From positions 62,001 to 126,000 of the forward strand of contig JAVBNX010000014.1 of the NCBI GenBank assembly GCA_031551275.1: a stretch of 64,000 nt of DNA, written 5' to 3'. Numbering within the stretch: the stretch's first letter is position 1; each line of letters begins with the position of its first letter. The position numbers and the translations under genes were made by a program. Positions 43,547-50,975 of the stretch are shown piece by piece. The stretch is from JAVBMJ01 sp031551275. Its GTDB lineage: Bacteria; Bacteroidota; Bacteroidia; Bacteroidales; Rikenellaceae. The notes beneath the pieces were generated by a model. It was not told the origin of the DNA. It worked only from the letters and a program-made list of their open reading frames with translations, and ran no database searches.

Positions 43547-44839
43547 ATGGGATATCACACGATCATAACAGGCGCCGGGGCGGCCGGGCTGATGGCGGCG
43601 AATACGGCTTCGAAGAAGGGCTCCGTGCTCGTGCTCGAGAAGATGGAGCGCCCGGGACGCAAGCTGCGCATCACGGGCAAGGGGCGCTGCAACATAACCA
43701 ATATGCGCTCCGGCGATGAGTTTCTGGCCCACCTGGGCACGGGCCGGGAGTTTTTCGCAGGTCCCCTCTCCGTTTTCGGAAGCGCGCAGGCTCGGGAATT
43801 TTTCGAGCAGATGGGCGTCGAGACTGTGGTCGAGCGCGGCGAACGTTTGTTCCCCGCCTCGGGACGCGCGGGCGACGTGGCCGACGCGTTGGAGAGGGCG
43901 TGCCGCAAGAACGGCGTGGAATTCCGGTTCCACAGCCCCGTGGCGCGCATACTGACCACCGCGGGCAGGGTCAGCGGCGTGGAGTTGGAGAGCGGCGAGC
44001 GGATCGAGTGCCGCAACGTGATCCTGGCCACGGGGGGCATGACCTACCCGGCGACCGGCTCCACGGGCGACGGCCTGCGCATGGCCCGCGAACTGGGGCA
44101 TAAGATCGCCCCCCTGCTCCCGGTGCAAACGCCCCTGGAGTCCTCCCTGCCGGGAATCGCGGGGATGCACGGCCTGTTGCTGAAAAACATCTCGGTGGAA
44201 CTCTATATCGACGGAAAAGCCGCCGACAAGGAGTTCGGCGAGCTCCAATTCGTCGACTTCTCGCTCGGGCGCGACGCACTGAGCAAAGGAACGGCGCGCC
44301 GCGTGGCCAAACCGGGCGCAAAAGCGTGCTGCGGGGTGGCCGGGGCCACGGCGCTCAGGCTGAGCCGGGGCGCGGTCGTCGCCCTCTCGCAGGGGCGCAA
44401 GGCGCTATTGGCCGTTGATTTGAAACCCGCCCTGAGCGTCGAAAAGCTCACGGCCCGGATCGGCCGCGAGACCGGGGCGCTGGGCAACGGGGCGTCGCTG
44501 GGCGAAGTTTTGAGAAAACTCCTGCCGCGCGAGATCGCCTTCTGGATGGCCTCCCGGATGGGCGGCATGAAAGTCCCCATGCGCAACGCCGACCCCGGAA
44601 AACTGGCGGCCCAACTCAAACGGATGGAGATCCCCCTTTCGGGGTACCGCCCCTTCTCCGAGGCGGTCATTACCGCCGGGGGCGTCGACCTTTCGCAAAT
44701 CGACCCCGCCTCGATGCGGTCCAAACTCGTGCCGGGCCTCTACCTGGCCGGGGAACTCCTTGACCTGGACGCCGACACGGGCGGATACAACCTGCAGATC
44801 GCCTTTACCACCGGCTACGTGGCCGGCCTGCTGCTATGA
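43547..44839 (+). CDS. BaiN/RdsA-family flavoprotein (HI0933-like)
   Basis: 430-residue NAD(P)/FAD-dependent oxidoreductase. It has the N-terminal dinucleotide fold IITGAGAAGLMAANTASKKGSVLVLEK, the HI0933-like motif GRKLRITGKGRCNITN, a second ATGGMTYPATGSTGDG motif, and a C-terminal FAD contact LYLAGELLDLDADTGGYNLQIAFTTGYVAG. The physiological substrate is unknown; BaiN relatives reduce steroid dienes. It shares a 4-base ATGA overlap with the next gene. Confidence 0.92.
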   Translation: MGYHTIITGAGAAGLMAANTASKKGSVLVLEKMERPGRKLRITGKGRCNITNMRSGDEFLAHLGTGREFFAGPLSVFGSAQAREFFEQMGVETVVERGERLFPASGRAGDVADALERACRKNGVEFRFHSPVARILTTAGRVSGVELESGERIECRNVILATGGMTYPATGSTGDGLRMARELGHKIAPLLPVQTPLESSLPGIAGMHGLLLKNISVELYIDGKAADKEFGELQFVDFSLGRDALSKGTARRVAKPGAKACCGVAGATALRLSRGAVVALSQGRKALLAVDLKPALSVEKLTARIGRETGALGNGASLGEVLRKLLPREIAFWMASRMGGMKVPMRNADPGKLAAQLKRMEIPLSGYRPFSEAVITAGGVDLSQIDPASMRSKLVPGLYLAGELLDLDADTGGYNLQIAFTTGYVAGLLL

Positions 44840-45309
44840 GTGCCGCCGGGGAGATATCGGGGCTGAAAAAGGCCTGGAAGCGGTTTTACCACCGCCGCGG
44901 CGAGGGCATCCACTCCCCCTTCGTCTTTTCCCTTGTGCGCGAGGTGTTTATGCTGAGATTGCCTTTGGAAGAGGAACTGCAAGCCGTGGCGCGCCATTGC
45001 GGGTGCGGGAGCGTGCAACGCATCGATTCAGCGCAGGAGGTCCAAGAGGCGGGGATATTGTATATCTTTGCCGCGCAACCCGGCCCCGGGGCCTTGGAGC
45101 GGTTGGAGCAGATCGGGGGCGCCGCGGTTTTCCCCGCCAGCCAACCCGGCAACCAACCCGCCAACCAACCCGGCAGCCAGGCCCGCCGCCAACCCTGCGT
45201 CAAAGCCGCCGGGCTTCCCGGCACGGAGCGTGCGGTGGTGGTGGTAAGGAAGCGCTACACCTTGCTGGTTTTCGGGCGGGGCCTGACCCCGCAAACATTT
45301 TATCTATAA
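44836..45309 (+). CDS. Shrunken relative of a Bacteroidota methyltransferase
   Basis: 157-residue protein. Its N-terminus WKRFYHRRGEGIHSPFVFSLV matches the 'HGxHSPFV' opening of a common Bacteroidota SAM-dependent methyltransferase. Its C-terminus VVVVRKRYTLLVFGRGLTPQTFYL resembles the end of that family. The whole SAM-binding core in between is missing, and the gap is filled by a short region of QPGN/QPAN repeats. This looks like an internally deleted, probably non-catalytic derivative that remains in frame. It overlaps the BaiN-like stop (ATGA) and precedes the adenosyltransferase by 4 bases. Confidence 0.6.
   Translation: MSAAGEISGLKKAWKRFYHRRGEGIHSPFVFSLVREVFMLRLPLEEELQAVARHCGCGSVQRIDSAQEVQEAGILYIFAAQPGPGALERLEQIGGAAVFPASQPGNQPANQPGSQARRQPCVKAAGLPGTERAVVVVRKRYTLLVFGRGLTPQTFYL
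45138..45185 (+). repeat. 12-bp tandem repeat in the shrunken methyltransferase
   Basis: Four degenerate units of the form CARCCAACCCGS (45138-45149, 45150-45161, 45162-45173, 45174-45185). Units 2 and 3 differ at one base. They encode QPGN, QPAN, QPGS and QARR. Confidence 0.8.
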
Positions 45310-45313
45310 GAAT

Positions 45314-45874
45314 ATGAAGATCTACACGAAAAAAGGGGACGACGGCTCGACCTCACTGGTGGGCGGAACCCGCGTCTCGAAGGACGACTCCCGGGTCGAG
45401 GCCTACGGGACCATCGACGAACTGCTGGCCCACACCGCGATGCTCGGCGACCTGCTCGCGGGGCAGCCCTACCATGCGATCGGCGAAGAACTGACCGCCG
45501 TGAAGGAGGCGCTGATGCACATTTCGGCCCTGTTCGCCCTCGACCGCCACAGCGAGGTGGCCATGGCCCGTGTCGCGCCGTTCGATACGACCCGCACCCT
45601 GTGGTTGGAGGAGTGGATCGACGCGCACACCGCCAGCCTGCCGCAGATCCAACACTTTACCCTGCCCGGGGGCAGCCCGGCCCTCTCGCAATGCCACATC
45701 TGCCGCACGGTTTGCCGCCGTGCCGAGCGCCGGGCCTACACCGCTTACCGCGAGCACGGACTGGACGCCCCCGCGATGGCCTACCTGAACCGCCTGTCCG
45801 ATTATTTTTATACGTTGGGCAGGGTTATCTGCCGGATTTCGAACATCGCAGAAAAGAAATGGGCAAATTTTTAG
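45314..45874 (+). CDS. Cob(I)alamin adenosyltransferase (PduO type)
   Basis: 186-residue ATP:cob(I)alamin adenosyltransferase. Family hallmarks: N-terminal TKKGDDGSTSLVGGTRVSKDD (ATP-binding), RVEAYGTIDELLAHTAML, LPQIQHFTLPGGSPALSQCHICRTVCRRAERR, and the terminal LNRLSDYFYTLGRVI. It makes adenosylcobalamin from cobalamin and ATP. It lies at the end of the BaiN-like operon with 4 bases between genes. No B12 riboswitch was recognised upstream. Confidence 0.95.
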   Translation: MKIYTKKGDDGSTSLVGGTRVSKDDSRVEAYGTIDELLAHTAMLGDLLAGQPYHAIGEELTAVKEALMHISALFALDRHSEVAMARVAPFDTTRTLWLEEWIDAHTASLPQIQHFTLPGGSPALSQCHICRTVCRRAERRAYTAYREHGLDAPAMAYLNRLSDYFYTLGRVICRISNIAEKKWANF

Positions 45875-45902
45875 GGGACATGGTTGGATAATCGAAAAAT
45901 TA

Positions 45903-45910
45903 TATATTTT
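45903..45910 (+). promoter_or_regulatory. -7 promoter box for the DUF2795 gene
   Basis: TATTTTTG, 45 bases before the ATG at 45956. Confidence 0.55.
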
Positions 45911-45955
45911 TGCGAACTTCTGTATTTTCCGACCCATTTAAACACCGCATAGAAT

Positions 45956-46177
45956 ATGTACTGGACACTTGAGCTTGCATCCAAACTGGAGGACGCCCCC
46001 TGGCCCGCCACCAAAGAAGAATTGGTCGACTACGCCATCCGTTCGGGCGCCCCCATGGAGGTCATCGAAAACCTCAACGAGATCGAAGACGAAGGCGAAA
46101 TATACGAGAGCATAGAAGACATCTGGCCCGACTACCCGAGCAAGGACGACTTCTTCTTCAACGAGGATGAGTACTAG
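45956..46177 (+). CDS. DUF2795-family protein
   Basis: 73-residue acidic cytoplasmic protein of the DUF2795 family (MYWTLELASKLEDAPWPATKEELVDYAIRSGAPMEVIENL). The C-terminal half is Asp/Glu/Tyr-rich (EIYESIEDIWPDYPSKDDFFFNEDEY). It is a common single-copy gene in Bacteroidota; function unknown. The promoter is close, and hairpins at 46175-46193 and 46226-46251 follow, so it is probably a single-gene transcript. Confidence 0.9.
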   Translation: MYWTLELASKLEDAPWPATKEELVDYAIRSGAPMEVIENLNEIEDEGEIYESIEDIWPDYPSKDDFFFNEDEY

Positions 46178-46251
46178 CGGTAAAATTCCGCTAATTTCCT
46201 CATTTTACCACCCTTAAAAACTTCACAGGGGCGATCTTCGGGTCGCCCCTG
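46175..46251. terminator. Two hairpins after DUF2795
   Basis: TAGCGG/CCGCTA (46175-46180 and 46188-46193) overlaps the stop. CAGGGGCGA/TCGCCCCTG (46226-46234 and 46243-46251) is a perfect 9-bp stem. Neither has a long T run, so termination strength is uncertain. The rest of 46178-46300 is empty. Confidence 0.5.
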
Positions 46252-46300
46252 GTCGTTCAGAATGCTATTGAGTGATAAACTTTACTTAGACAACGCAACT

Positions 46301-46951
46301 TCAGTTTTTGGGATATTTTTCGTAAGCTATCTTTTCTATTGCTGTTTCCGAATAACCTTCTTGTCGTAGTTCTCTGTAGTAAGTAGCTCTAAGTCTTGCC
46401 AAATCATCAAATGGATAAGATTCTAAGATGTTGCGGTGTTCCGCTTGTATCCTTCCTTTCCATGTTTCGTTAAGTTGTCCAAGTAATTCCTCTTGTTTAG
46501 AGAACATTATTCGTCTTGAATCTTTATCTGCAATTCTATTGTTAAGCTCGTAGTCAGAAGCCATATCAAAAGTTATGTGTTCAAAAATCCAATAAAACAA
46601 GTCATCGGGGTTATCCGTCAACTTCCGTTCATATTCATTACCTCTCTCGGAAATTACATAGTACATGAAACCTGCTTTATCGACTTGAACGCACGGTGTT
46701 CCGTCACCTTTTATTACATCATAGGTTGGAAAATAAATGCGCGGAGCATTAATTATCAAAGCCAATTCATCGACCTTCTCTTTTATACCATCAATTAAGC
46801 ATTGACGATCATATTTTTTCTTATTGGGAAGTAAGTTTTTGTCATCAGAATTCATAGCACCAACATTCTTGCTTTTCCTGTTAAAGATATAAACAAGCGC
46901 TATTACTGATAATATGGCAATTACACCTATTGCCCCAATGATTATTTTCAT
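46301..46951 (-). CDS. Membrane-anchored Imm63-like immunity protein
   Basis: 216-residue protein with one N-terminal membrane helix (MKIIIGAIGVIAILSVIALVYIF). A cytoplasmic domain resembles Immunity protein 63: VDELALIINAPRIYFPTYD, VQVDKAGFMYYVISERGNEYERKLT, DDLFYWIFEHITFDMASDYELNNRI, RRIMFSKQEELLGQLNETW and YPFDDLARLR. Imm63 proteins neutralise polymorphic toxins. No toxin gene is adjacent, so this is an orphan. The gene is clearly AT-rich compared with its surroundings, which suggests horizontal acquisition. The family call is by motif memory. Confidence 0.7.
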   Translation of the reverse strand: MKIIIGAIGVIAILSVIALVYIFNRKSKNVGAMNSDDKNLLPNKKKYDRQCLIDGIKEKVDELALIINAPRIYFPTYDVIKGDGTPCVQVDKAGFMYYVISERGNEYERKLTDNPDDLFYWIFEHITFDMASDYELNNRIADKDSRRIMFSKQEELLGQLNETWKGRIQAEHRNILESYPFDDLARLRATYYRELRQEGYSETAIEKIAYEKYPKN

Positions 46952-47006
46952 ATAAGTATTTTAATCCAAATGCACAAAAAACCAGTTACAAAACTAATGA
47001 CATACC

Positions 47007-47471
47007 CTAAAGCGGCACATTGGCGGACATCAGGTAAACCCCGACGGCCAAAAGCAGGCAACCAAAACATAAAACGAACACCACGCCTGGTTTGACACCC
47101 GGCTCCAGAACGGCTTGCCGGGGTTTATGAAGATCGTAATAAACATTTACCTTGGCGTCCACAGGGTATTTGGCGAGGTATCGGTTTGCTCTTGAATAGA
47201 CACTGCTTCGCAGCATATCTCCGAAAAAAACCCGCTTCGAACGATAGGTTGTACCGTTTACCGTATATTGGTACTGTATGTTGGCCCTGACCGCAACATC
47301 GGCATCGCTCCCCATGTGATTCATTTCATCGATTTTGGAAGAAATGACACTACCCTGGGCGCGGTGCCATTGCTTTGCTTTGACAGCCCGACGAATGAGG
47401 CATAAAGCATAAACCGTCAATAATCCTCCTGCGGCAATCAGGATAAGGGCAAACCATAATATCTCCCGCAT
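47007..47471 (-). CDS. DUF3592 membrane protein
   Basis: 154-residue protein of the DUF3592 family: two membrane helices (ILWFALILIAAGGLLTVYALCLI and VVFVLCFGCLLLAVGVYLMSA) flank a soluble beta domain (RAQGSVISSKIDE, VRANIQYQYTVNGTTYRSKRVFFG, YPVDAKVNVYYDLHKPRQAVLEPG). Location is the inner membrane. Function unknown. It is upstream of the Imm63-like gene on the same strand, 55 bases apart, and moderately less AT-rich. Confidence 0.87.
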   Translation of the reverse strand: MREILWFALILIAAGGLLTVYALCLIRRAVKAKQWHRAQGSVISSKIDEMNHMGSDADVAVRANIQYQYTVNGTTYRSKRVFFGDMLRSSVYSRANRYLAKYPVDAKVNVYYDLHKPRQAVLEPGVKPGVVFVLCFGCLLLAVGVYLMSANVPL

Positions 47472-47551
47472 TTTGCTCCGTTATTATTCGTATTGCAAAT
47501 ATACATTAAATAGGGATATGGTTTGCGGAGTTGCGATCCGCCCTTTTTCAC

Positions 47552-47559
47552 TATCTTGG
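47552..47559 (+). promoter_or_regulatory. Near-consensus -7 box touching the SanA-like gene
   Basis: TATCTTGG (one mismatch to TAnnTTTG) ends 4 bases before the ATG at 47564, the same spacing as the leaderless candidates elsewhere. Confidence 0.35.
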
Positions 47560-47563
47560 CGGC

Positions 47564-48265
47564 ATGAAGATGAGAATCGGAAAAAATAAGGCCGCAACGC
47601 CGACGAAAGGGCGGCGGCGGGTGTTCAACAAACGGGGCGTCGGATGGGGGATCGTGGTTTGCGGGGTGGTGCTGCTGGGGATCAATTACGGGGTAAAGCG
47701 GTCGGCCAACAAGACGTGCTACAAGAACATAGGGAATGTGCCGGCGTGCGAGGTCGGGATCGTGCTGGGGGCGGGCGTGCGGGGGGATGTGCCGAGCAAA
47801 TACCTGGCGGACAGGCTCGACGCGGCGATCAGGCTGATCGACAGCGGGAAGGTGCAAAAACTTTTGCTGACAGGCGACAACGGGAGCGTGCAGTATGACG
47901 AAGTTACAGCGATGAAGCGCTATTGTGCCGCGCGCGGGGTGGATACGGCCAGGATCTATCTAGATTACGCGGGCTTCGACACCTATTCGAGCCTGTACCG
48001 GGCCAAACACATCTTCAAGGTCGGCAAGGCGATCGTGGTCTCACAGAATTACCACCTGGACCGGGCTGTGTTTTTGGGCAACCGGCTGGGGATAGAGTGC
48101 TACGGGTTCGCGGCGGATGAAGGGGTATACAACCATTACCGCTACAACATGGCGCGGGAATCGATTGCGGTGGTCAAATCGGCCATGGAGCTTGCCGTGG
48201 GGCGGAAGCCGAGGTTCCTGGGCGAGGCGGTGGATATTGCCGGGGAGTCGAACTATGCGCAATGA
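47564..48265 (+). CDS. SanA/YdcF-family membrane protein
   Basis: 233-residue member of the ElyC/SanA/YdcF family. A basic N-terminus and one membrane helix (GVGWGIVVCGVVLLGINYGV) precede the DUF218 domain: EVGIVLGAGVRGDVPSKYLADRLDAAIRLIDSGKV, KLLLTGDNG, DEVTAMKRYCAARGVD, LDYAGFDTYSSLYRAKHIF and VVSQNYHLDRAVFLG. Family members help keep the envelope barrier (SanA) or build envelope polysaccharide. Start at 47564 because this ATG follows the promoter-like box. It overlaps the next gene by 4 bases (ATGA). Confidence 0.9.
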   Translation: MKMRIGKNKAATPTKGRRRVFNKRGVGWGIVVCGVVLLGINYGVKRSANKTCYKNIGNVPACEVGIVLGAGVRGDVPSKYLADRLDAAIRLIDSGKVQKLLLTGDNGSVQYDEVTAMKRYCAARGVDTARIYLDYAGFDTYSSLYRAKHIFKVGKAIVVSQNYHLDRAVFLGNRLGIECYGFAADEGVYNHYRYNMARESIAVVKSAMELAVGRKPRFLGEAVDIAGESNYAQ

Positions 48266-48708
48266 ATAGGTTGCGGTATCTGCCGGCAATCGCCGTTTGC
48301 GTGGTAGCCGGGCTCGGGTCGCGGGCCTACGGAGGGTATTTGCCGGAGTTTGCAGCCGAGTACCTCGGGGACGTGCTGTGGGCTTCGATGGTCTATTTCG
48401 GCGTTTGCCTGGTTTGGCAGGCGGCCGGGATAGGGCGGGCGATGCTGTGCGCGCTGGTTTTCAGCTACGGCATAGAGATCAGCCAGCTCTACCAGGCCGA
48501 CTGGATCAATGCCGTGCGCGGGACGCGCTTCGGGGCGCTGGCGCTGGGGCACGGTTTTTTGTGGTCGGATATGGCGTGCTATACCCTCGGCATTTTGCTG
48601 GCGGCGGGGGTGGATAGGGTCCTTATCCGAAGAGGGCCTGGTAGAACTTGTCCGCGAATTTACCCGAGAAAAAGAAAAGCGACCAGAGCGCGATCACGAC
48701 CAAAGTGA
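48262..48708 (+). CDS. DUF2809 membrane protein
   Basis: 148-residue membrane protein of the DUF2809 family: LPAIAVCVVAGLGSRAYGG, YLGDVLWASMVYFGVCLVW, AMLCALVFSYGIEISQLYQADWINAVRGTRFGALALGHGFLWSDMACYTLGI. The last 25 residues are very basic and lie over the 3' end of the convergent gene (86-base overlap), so the annotated tail may be an extension past the domain. Translation is probably coupled to the SanA-like gene by an ATGA overlap. Confidence 0.88.
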   Translation: MNRLRYLPAIAVCVVAGLGSRAYGGYLPEFAAEYLGDVLWASMVYFGVCLVWQAAGIGRAMLCALVFSYGIEISQLYQADWINAVRGTRFGALALGHGFLWSDMACYTLGILLAAGVDRVLIRRGPGRTCPRIYPRKRKATRARSRPK

Positions 48709-49414
48709 CGATGCAGGCGAGTAGCGGGTCGGCGTGCAGCATGAAAAAGGTCGCGGCGACGAATAATGCCGAGAGGGTCAGCCATGTGATATACCACCCG
48801 CGGTGGATGCCCAAATTCCGGGATTCTTTCCGGTACCGGGATGCCAGGGACCCGAGAGAAGGGAAAAGTGAGAGGAGCACACAGCTCCAGAACCAGCCCA
48901 AGTTCGATTTGGCACGCAGGAAGTTGCCTTTAAGCGTCGGGTGGATGTCCAGTGTGCGGATGACTGCGTCGAGCCGGGTAAAATCGCCGGTCGCGGCGTA
49001 TGCGCTAATCACGAACAGTGTGCGCATCCGCATAAAATGGACCTCTTTGAGGTAGCTGCCGTCGTCCAACTGGTAGACGCATTCGATTTTGTTGCGCAAC
49101 AGGTCGTAGAACGGAGGGGACCATATGCTTATGAGCGTGGAGCCCTGCAGAGCGAAGGATGCAGCGTTTTTATTGAGCGCGATGAAGGAATAGTGCTTTT
49201 GCTCCCCGGACCGATAGGCGTATATATCCACCCAGTTGTCTGCATCGAAACTGGCGGTCAGACACATATCAGGCGCATCGCCGGGGGAGACGTGCCAGGT
49301 GTCTGGGATGGTAATCGAATAGTGCAGTTTATCGTCAGTGTACTCTCGGGCCTGAAGGCAAAGGGGGGCCAAGGCTGACAACAGCAGGCAGAGCATTGTC
49401 CTAATCGTCATCAT
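48623..49414 (-). CDS. DcrB/PsbP-like membrane protein partner of Sel1 protein (copy 2)
   Basis: 263-residue protein paralogous to the one at 14863-15648. A signal peptide (TMLCLLLSALAPLCLQA) leads a periplasmic domain opening YSITIPDTWHVS, with WSPPFYDLLRN, TLFVISAYAATGDF and IRTLDIHPTLKGN. Three membrane helices follow, the first being WSCVLLSLFPSLGSLASRYRKES. The tail is DKFYQALFG. The basic loop between helices 1 and 2 should be cytoplasmic. Its start overlaps the Sel1 gene by 14 bases, so translation is coupled. Its end overlaps the convergent DUF2809 gene by 86 bases. Confidence 0.75.
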   Translation of the reverse strand: MMTIRTMLCLLLSALAPLCLQAREYTDDKLHYSITIPDTWHVSPGDAPDMCLTASFDADNWVDIYAYRSGEQKHYSFIALNKNAASFALQGSTLISIWSPPFYDLLRNKIECVYQLDDGSYLKEVHFMRMRTLFVISAYAATGDFTRLDAVIRTLDIHPTLKGNFLRAKSNLGWFWSCVLLSLFPSLGSLASRYRKESRNLGIHRGWYITWLTLSALFVAATFFMLHADPLLACIVTLVVIALWSLFFFSGKFADKFYQALFG

Positions 49415-50945
49415 TGGCGGAAAAGAGATTGGATATGACCTTGCCGACGACAGCGCCGACGATGTTCGTCGTGTAATCCGTAACTACAGGCTTGAGCACG
49501 CTCGCATCGTTCGAGTTCATGGCGGCCAAGGCCTCGATCGCGGGTTGGTACCCTTGTTTTGCCGAGGCCTCAAACCATTTCTTTGCTTCTTTCTGGTCTT
49601 TGAACGTCATTCCATAACCGAAATAGTACATATGGGCCAGGTAGTGCTGGGCCCATTTGTCTCCCTGCACGGCGGACAGCGACAGCCACTTTCGAGCTTC
49701 TTTAAAGTCTTTCTCCGTTCCGTGCCCGACAAGATAAATATATCCCAAATAGTATTGGCCGCCGGCATCGCCCGATTGCGCAGATAATTCAAACCATCTT
49801 TTTGCCTCGACATGATCGGCCTCGACTCCCTCCCCATGGTAGAATATGGCTCCCAAAAAATAGGTGGCATCAGGACTTCCCTGATTGGCTGCCTGTAAAA
49901 ACCACTTTCGCGCCTGGACAAAATCAACCGCCACACCCTTTCCAAAATAATAAGTCCGCCCCAACTCATACTGCGCACCTCCCAAGCCCTGTTCGGCAGA
50001 GAGTGAAAACCATCTGCGGGCTTCGGTATAATCCACCGCCACTCCTTTGCCGTGGTAATACATGCGCCCCATATACAACTGGGCATAACGGTTACCCTTT
50101 TGGGCGGGCATTTGCAACCACTTTCTGGCTTGAGGGTAATCGACAGGCACTCCCTCGCCTAAATAGTGCATCACGCCGATATAGCACATCGACTCGGTGT
50201 AATTATCGGCAGCGGACGCCTTAAACAATTGCATGGCCTGCTCGTAGTCCCTTTCGATGCCCTGACCATAATAATACATCAGGCCGATATAATGCGTGGC
50301 AGCCATGTGGTCCTGCTCGGCGGCCGAAATAAACCACTCCAATGCCTGTAAATAATCGACTTCCACCCCATCGCCGGTATAATATATCCTCCCTAGAAGA
50401 TACTTTGCGTCACTATCGTTTTGTTCCGCCGCAAGCCTAAACCATTTTTGGGCCTGCCGGACATCTTCTTCCACGCCATCGCCAAAGTAATACATCTTGC
50501 CTAAGGCGCATTGGGCCTCCCCGTCATTTTGGTCAGCAGATAATTGAAGCCATTTTTTTGCTTCGGAATAATTGACAGGTCTCCCCTTGCCGTAATAATA
50601 CATCTTCCCAACCATGCGTTGAGCGGCAGAATTGCCCTGTTTGCCGGCAGCTATATACATCCGGAAAGCTTCTGCATAATTGACGACTACACCCAGACCA
50701 TAGAAATACATTTTGCCAAGGTCGTATTGGGCATATGGATTATTCCGGTCGGCGGCCATTTGAAACCATTTTCGGGCTTCGGCGTAATCTCTTGTAACGC
50801 CTTCGCCGTCATAATACATACCTCCGACGGCATACATCGACACAACATCTCCATGTCCGGCCGCAGCCTTAAAATGTTTTATCGCATTTTGATAGTCTTT
50901 CGCATCATAGGCGACTACTCCTTTGTCAAATTCGGTTTCAGACAT
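49401..50945 (-). CDS. Sel1-repeat protein (module copy 2)
   Basis: 514-residue cytoplasmic protein with about twelve Sel1 repeats of 36 residues, highly regular (...Y.LGKMYYYGDGVEVDYxQAxKWFxLAAEQ...). There is no signal peptide. The N-terminus (ETEFDKGVVAYDAKDYQNAIKHFKAAAGHGD) is a TPR-like pair, as in the copy at 13.3 kb. The C-terminus (IVGAVVGKVISNLFSAN) is a short hydrophobic helix, again like copy 1. It follows gene 50976-51599 by 30 bases, so it is part of the same minus-strand transcript. A scaffold role for the membrane partner is inference. Confidence 0.9.
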   Translation of the reverse strand: MSETEFDKGVVAYDAKDYQNAIKHFKAAAGHGDVVSMYAVGGMYYDGEGVTRDYAEARKWFQMAADRNNPYAQYDLGKMYFYGLGVVVNYAEAFRMYIAAGKQGNSAAQRMVGKMYYYGKGRPVNYSEAKKWLQLSADQNDGEAQCALGKMYYFGDGVEEDVRQAQKWFRLAAEQNDSDAKYLLGRIYYTGDGVEVDYLQALEWFISAAEQDHMAATHYIGLMYYYGQGIERDYEQAMQLFKASAADNYTESMCYIGVMHYLGEGVPVDYPQARKWLQMPAQKGNRYAQLYMGRMYYHGKGVAVDYTEARRWFSLSAEQGLGGAQYELGRTYYFGKGVAVDFVQARKWFLQAANQGSPDATYFLGAIFYHGEGVEADHVEAKRWFELSAQSGDAGGQYYLGYIYLVGHGTEKDFKEARKWLSLSAVQGDKWAQHYLAHMYYFGYGMTFKDQKEAKKWFEASAKQGYQPAIEALAAMNSNDASVLKPVVTDYTTNIVGAVVGKVISNLFSANDDD

Positions 50946-50975
50946 TTCGATTTGTTTTTAAGGATTTGAAGACAA

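Noticed and set aside
45138..45185. Possible CRISPR-like repeats
   Set aside because: Units are only 12 bp without spacers and lie inside an open reading frame.
45875..45955. Possible riboswitch around the adenosyltransferase gene
   Set aside because: No B12-box-like sequence or extended fold; the stretch is explained by the DUF2795 promoter.
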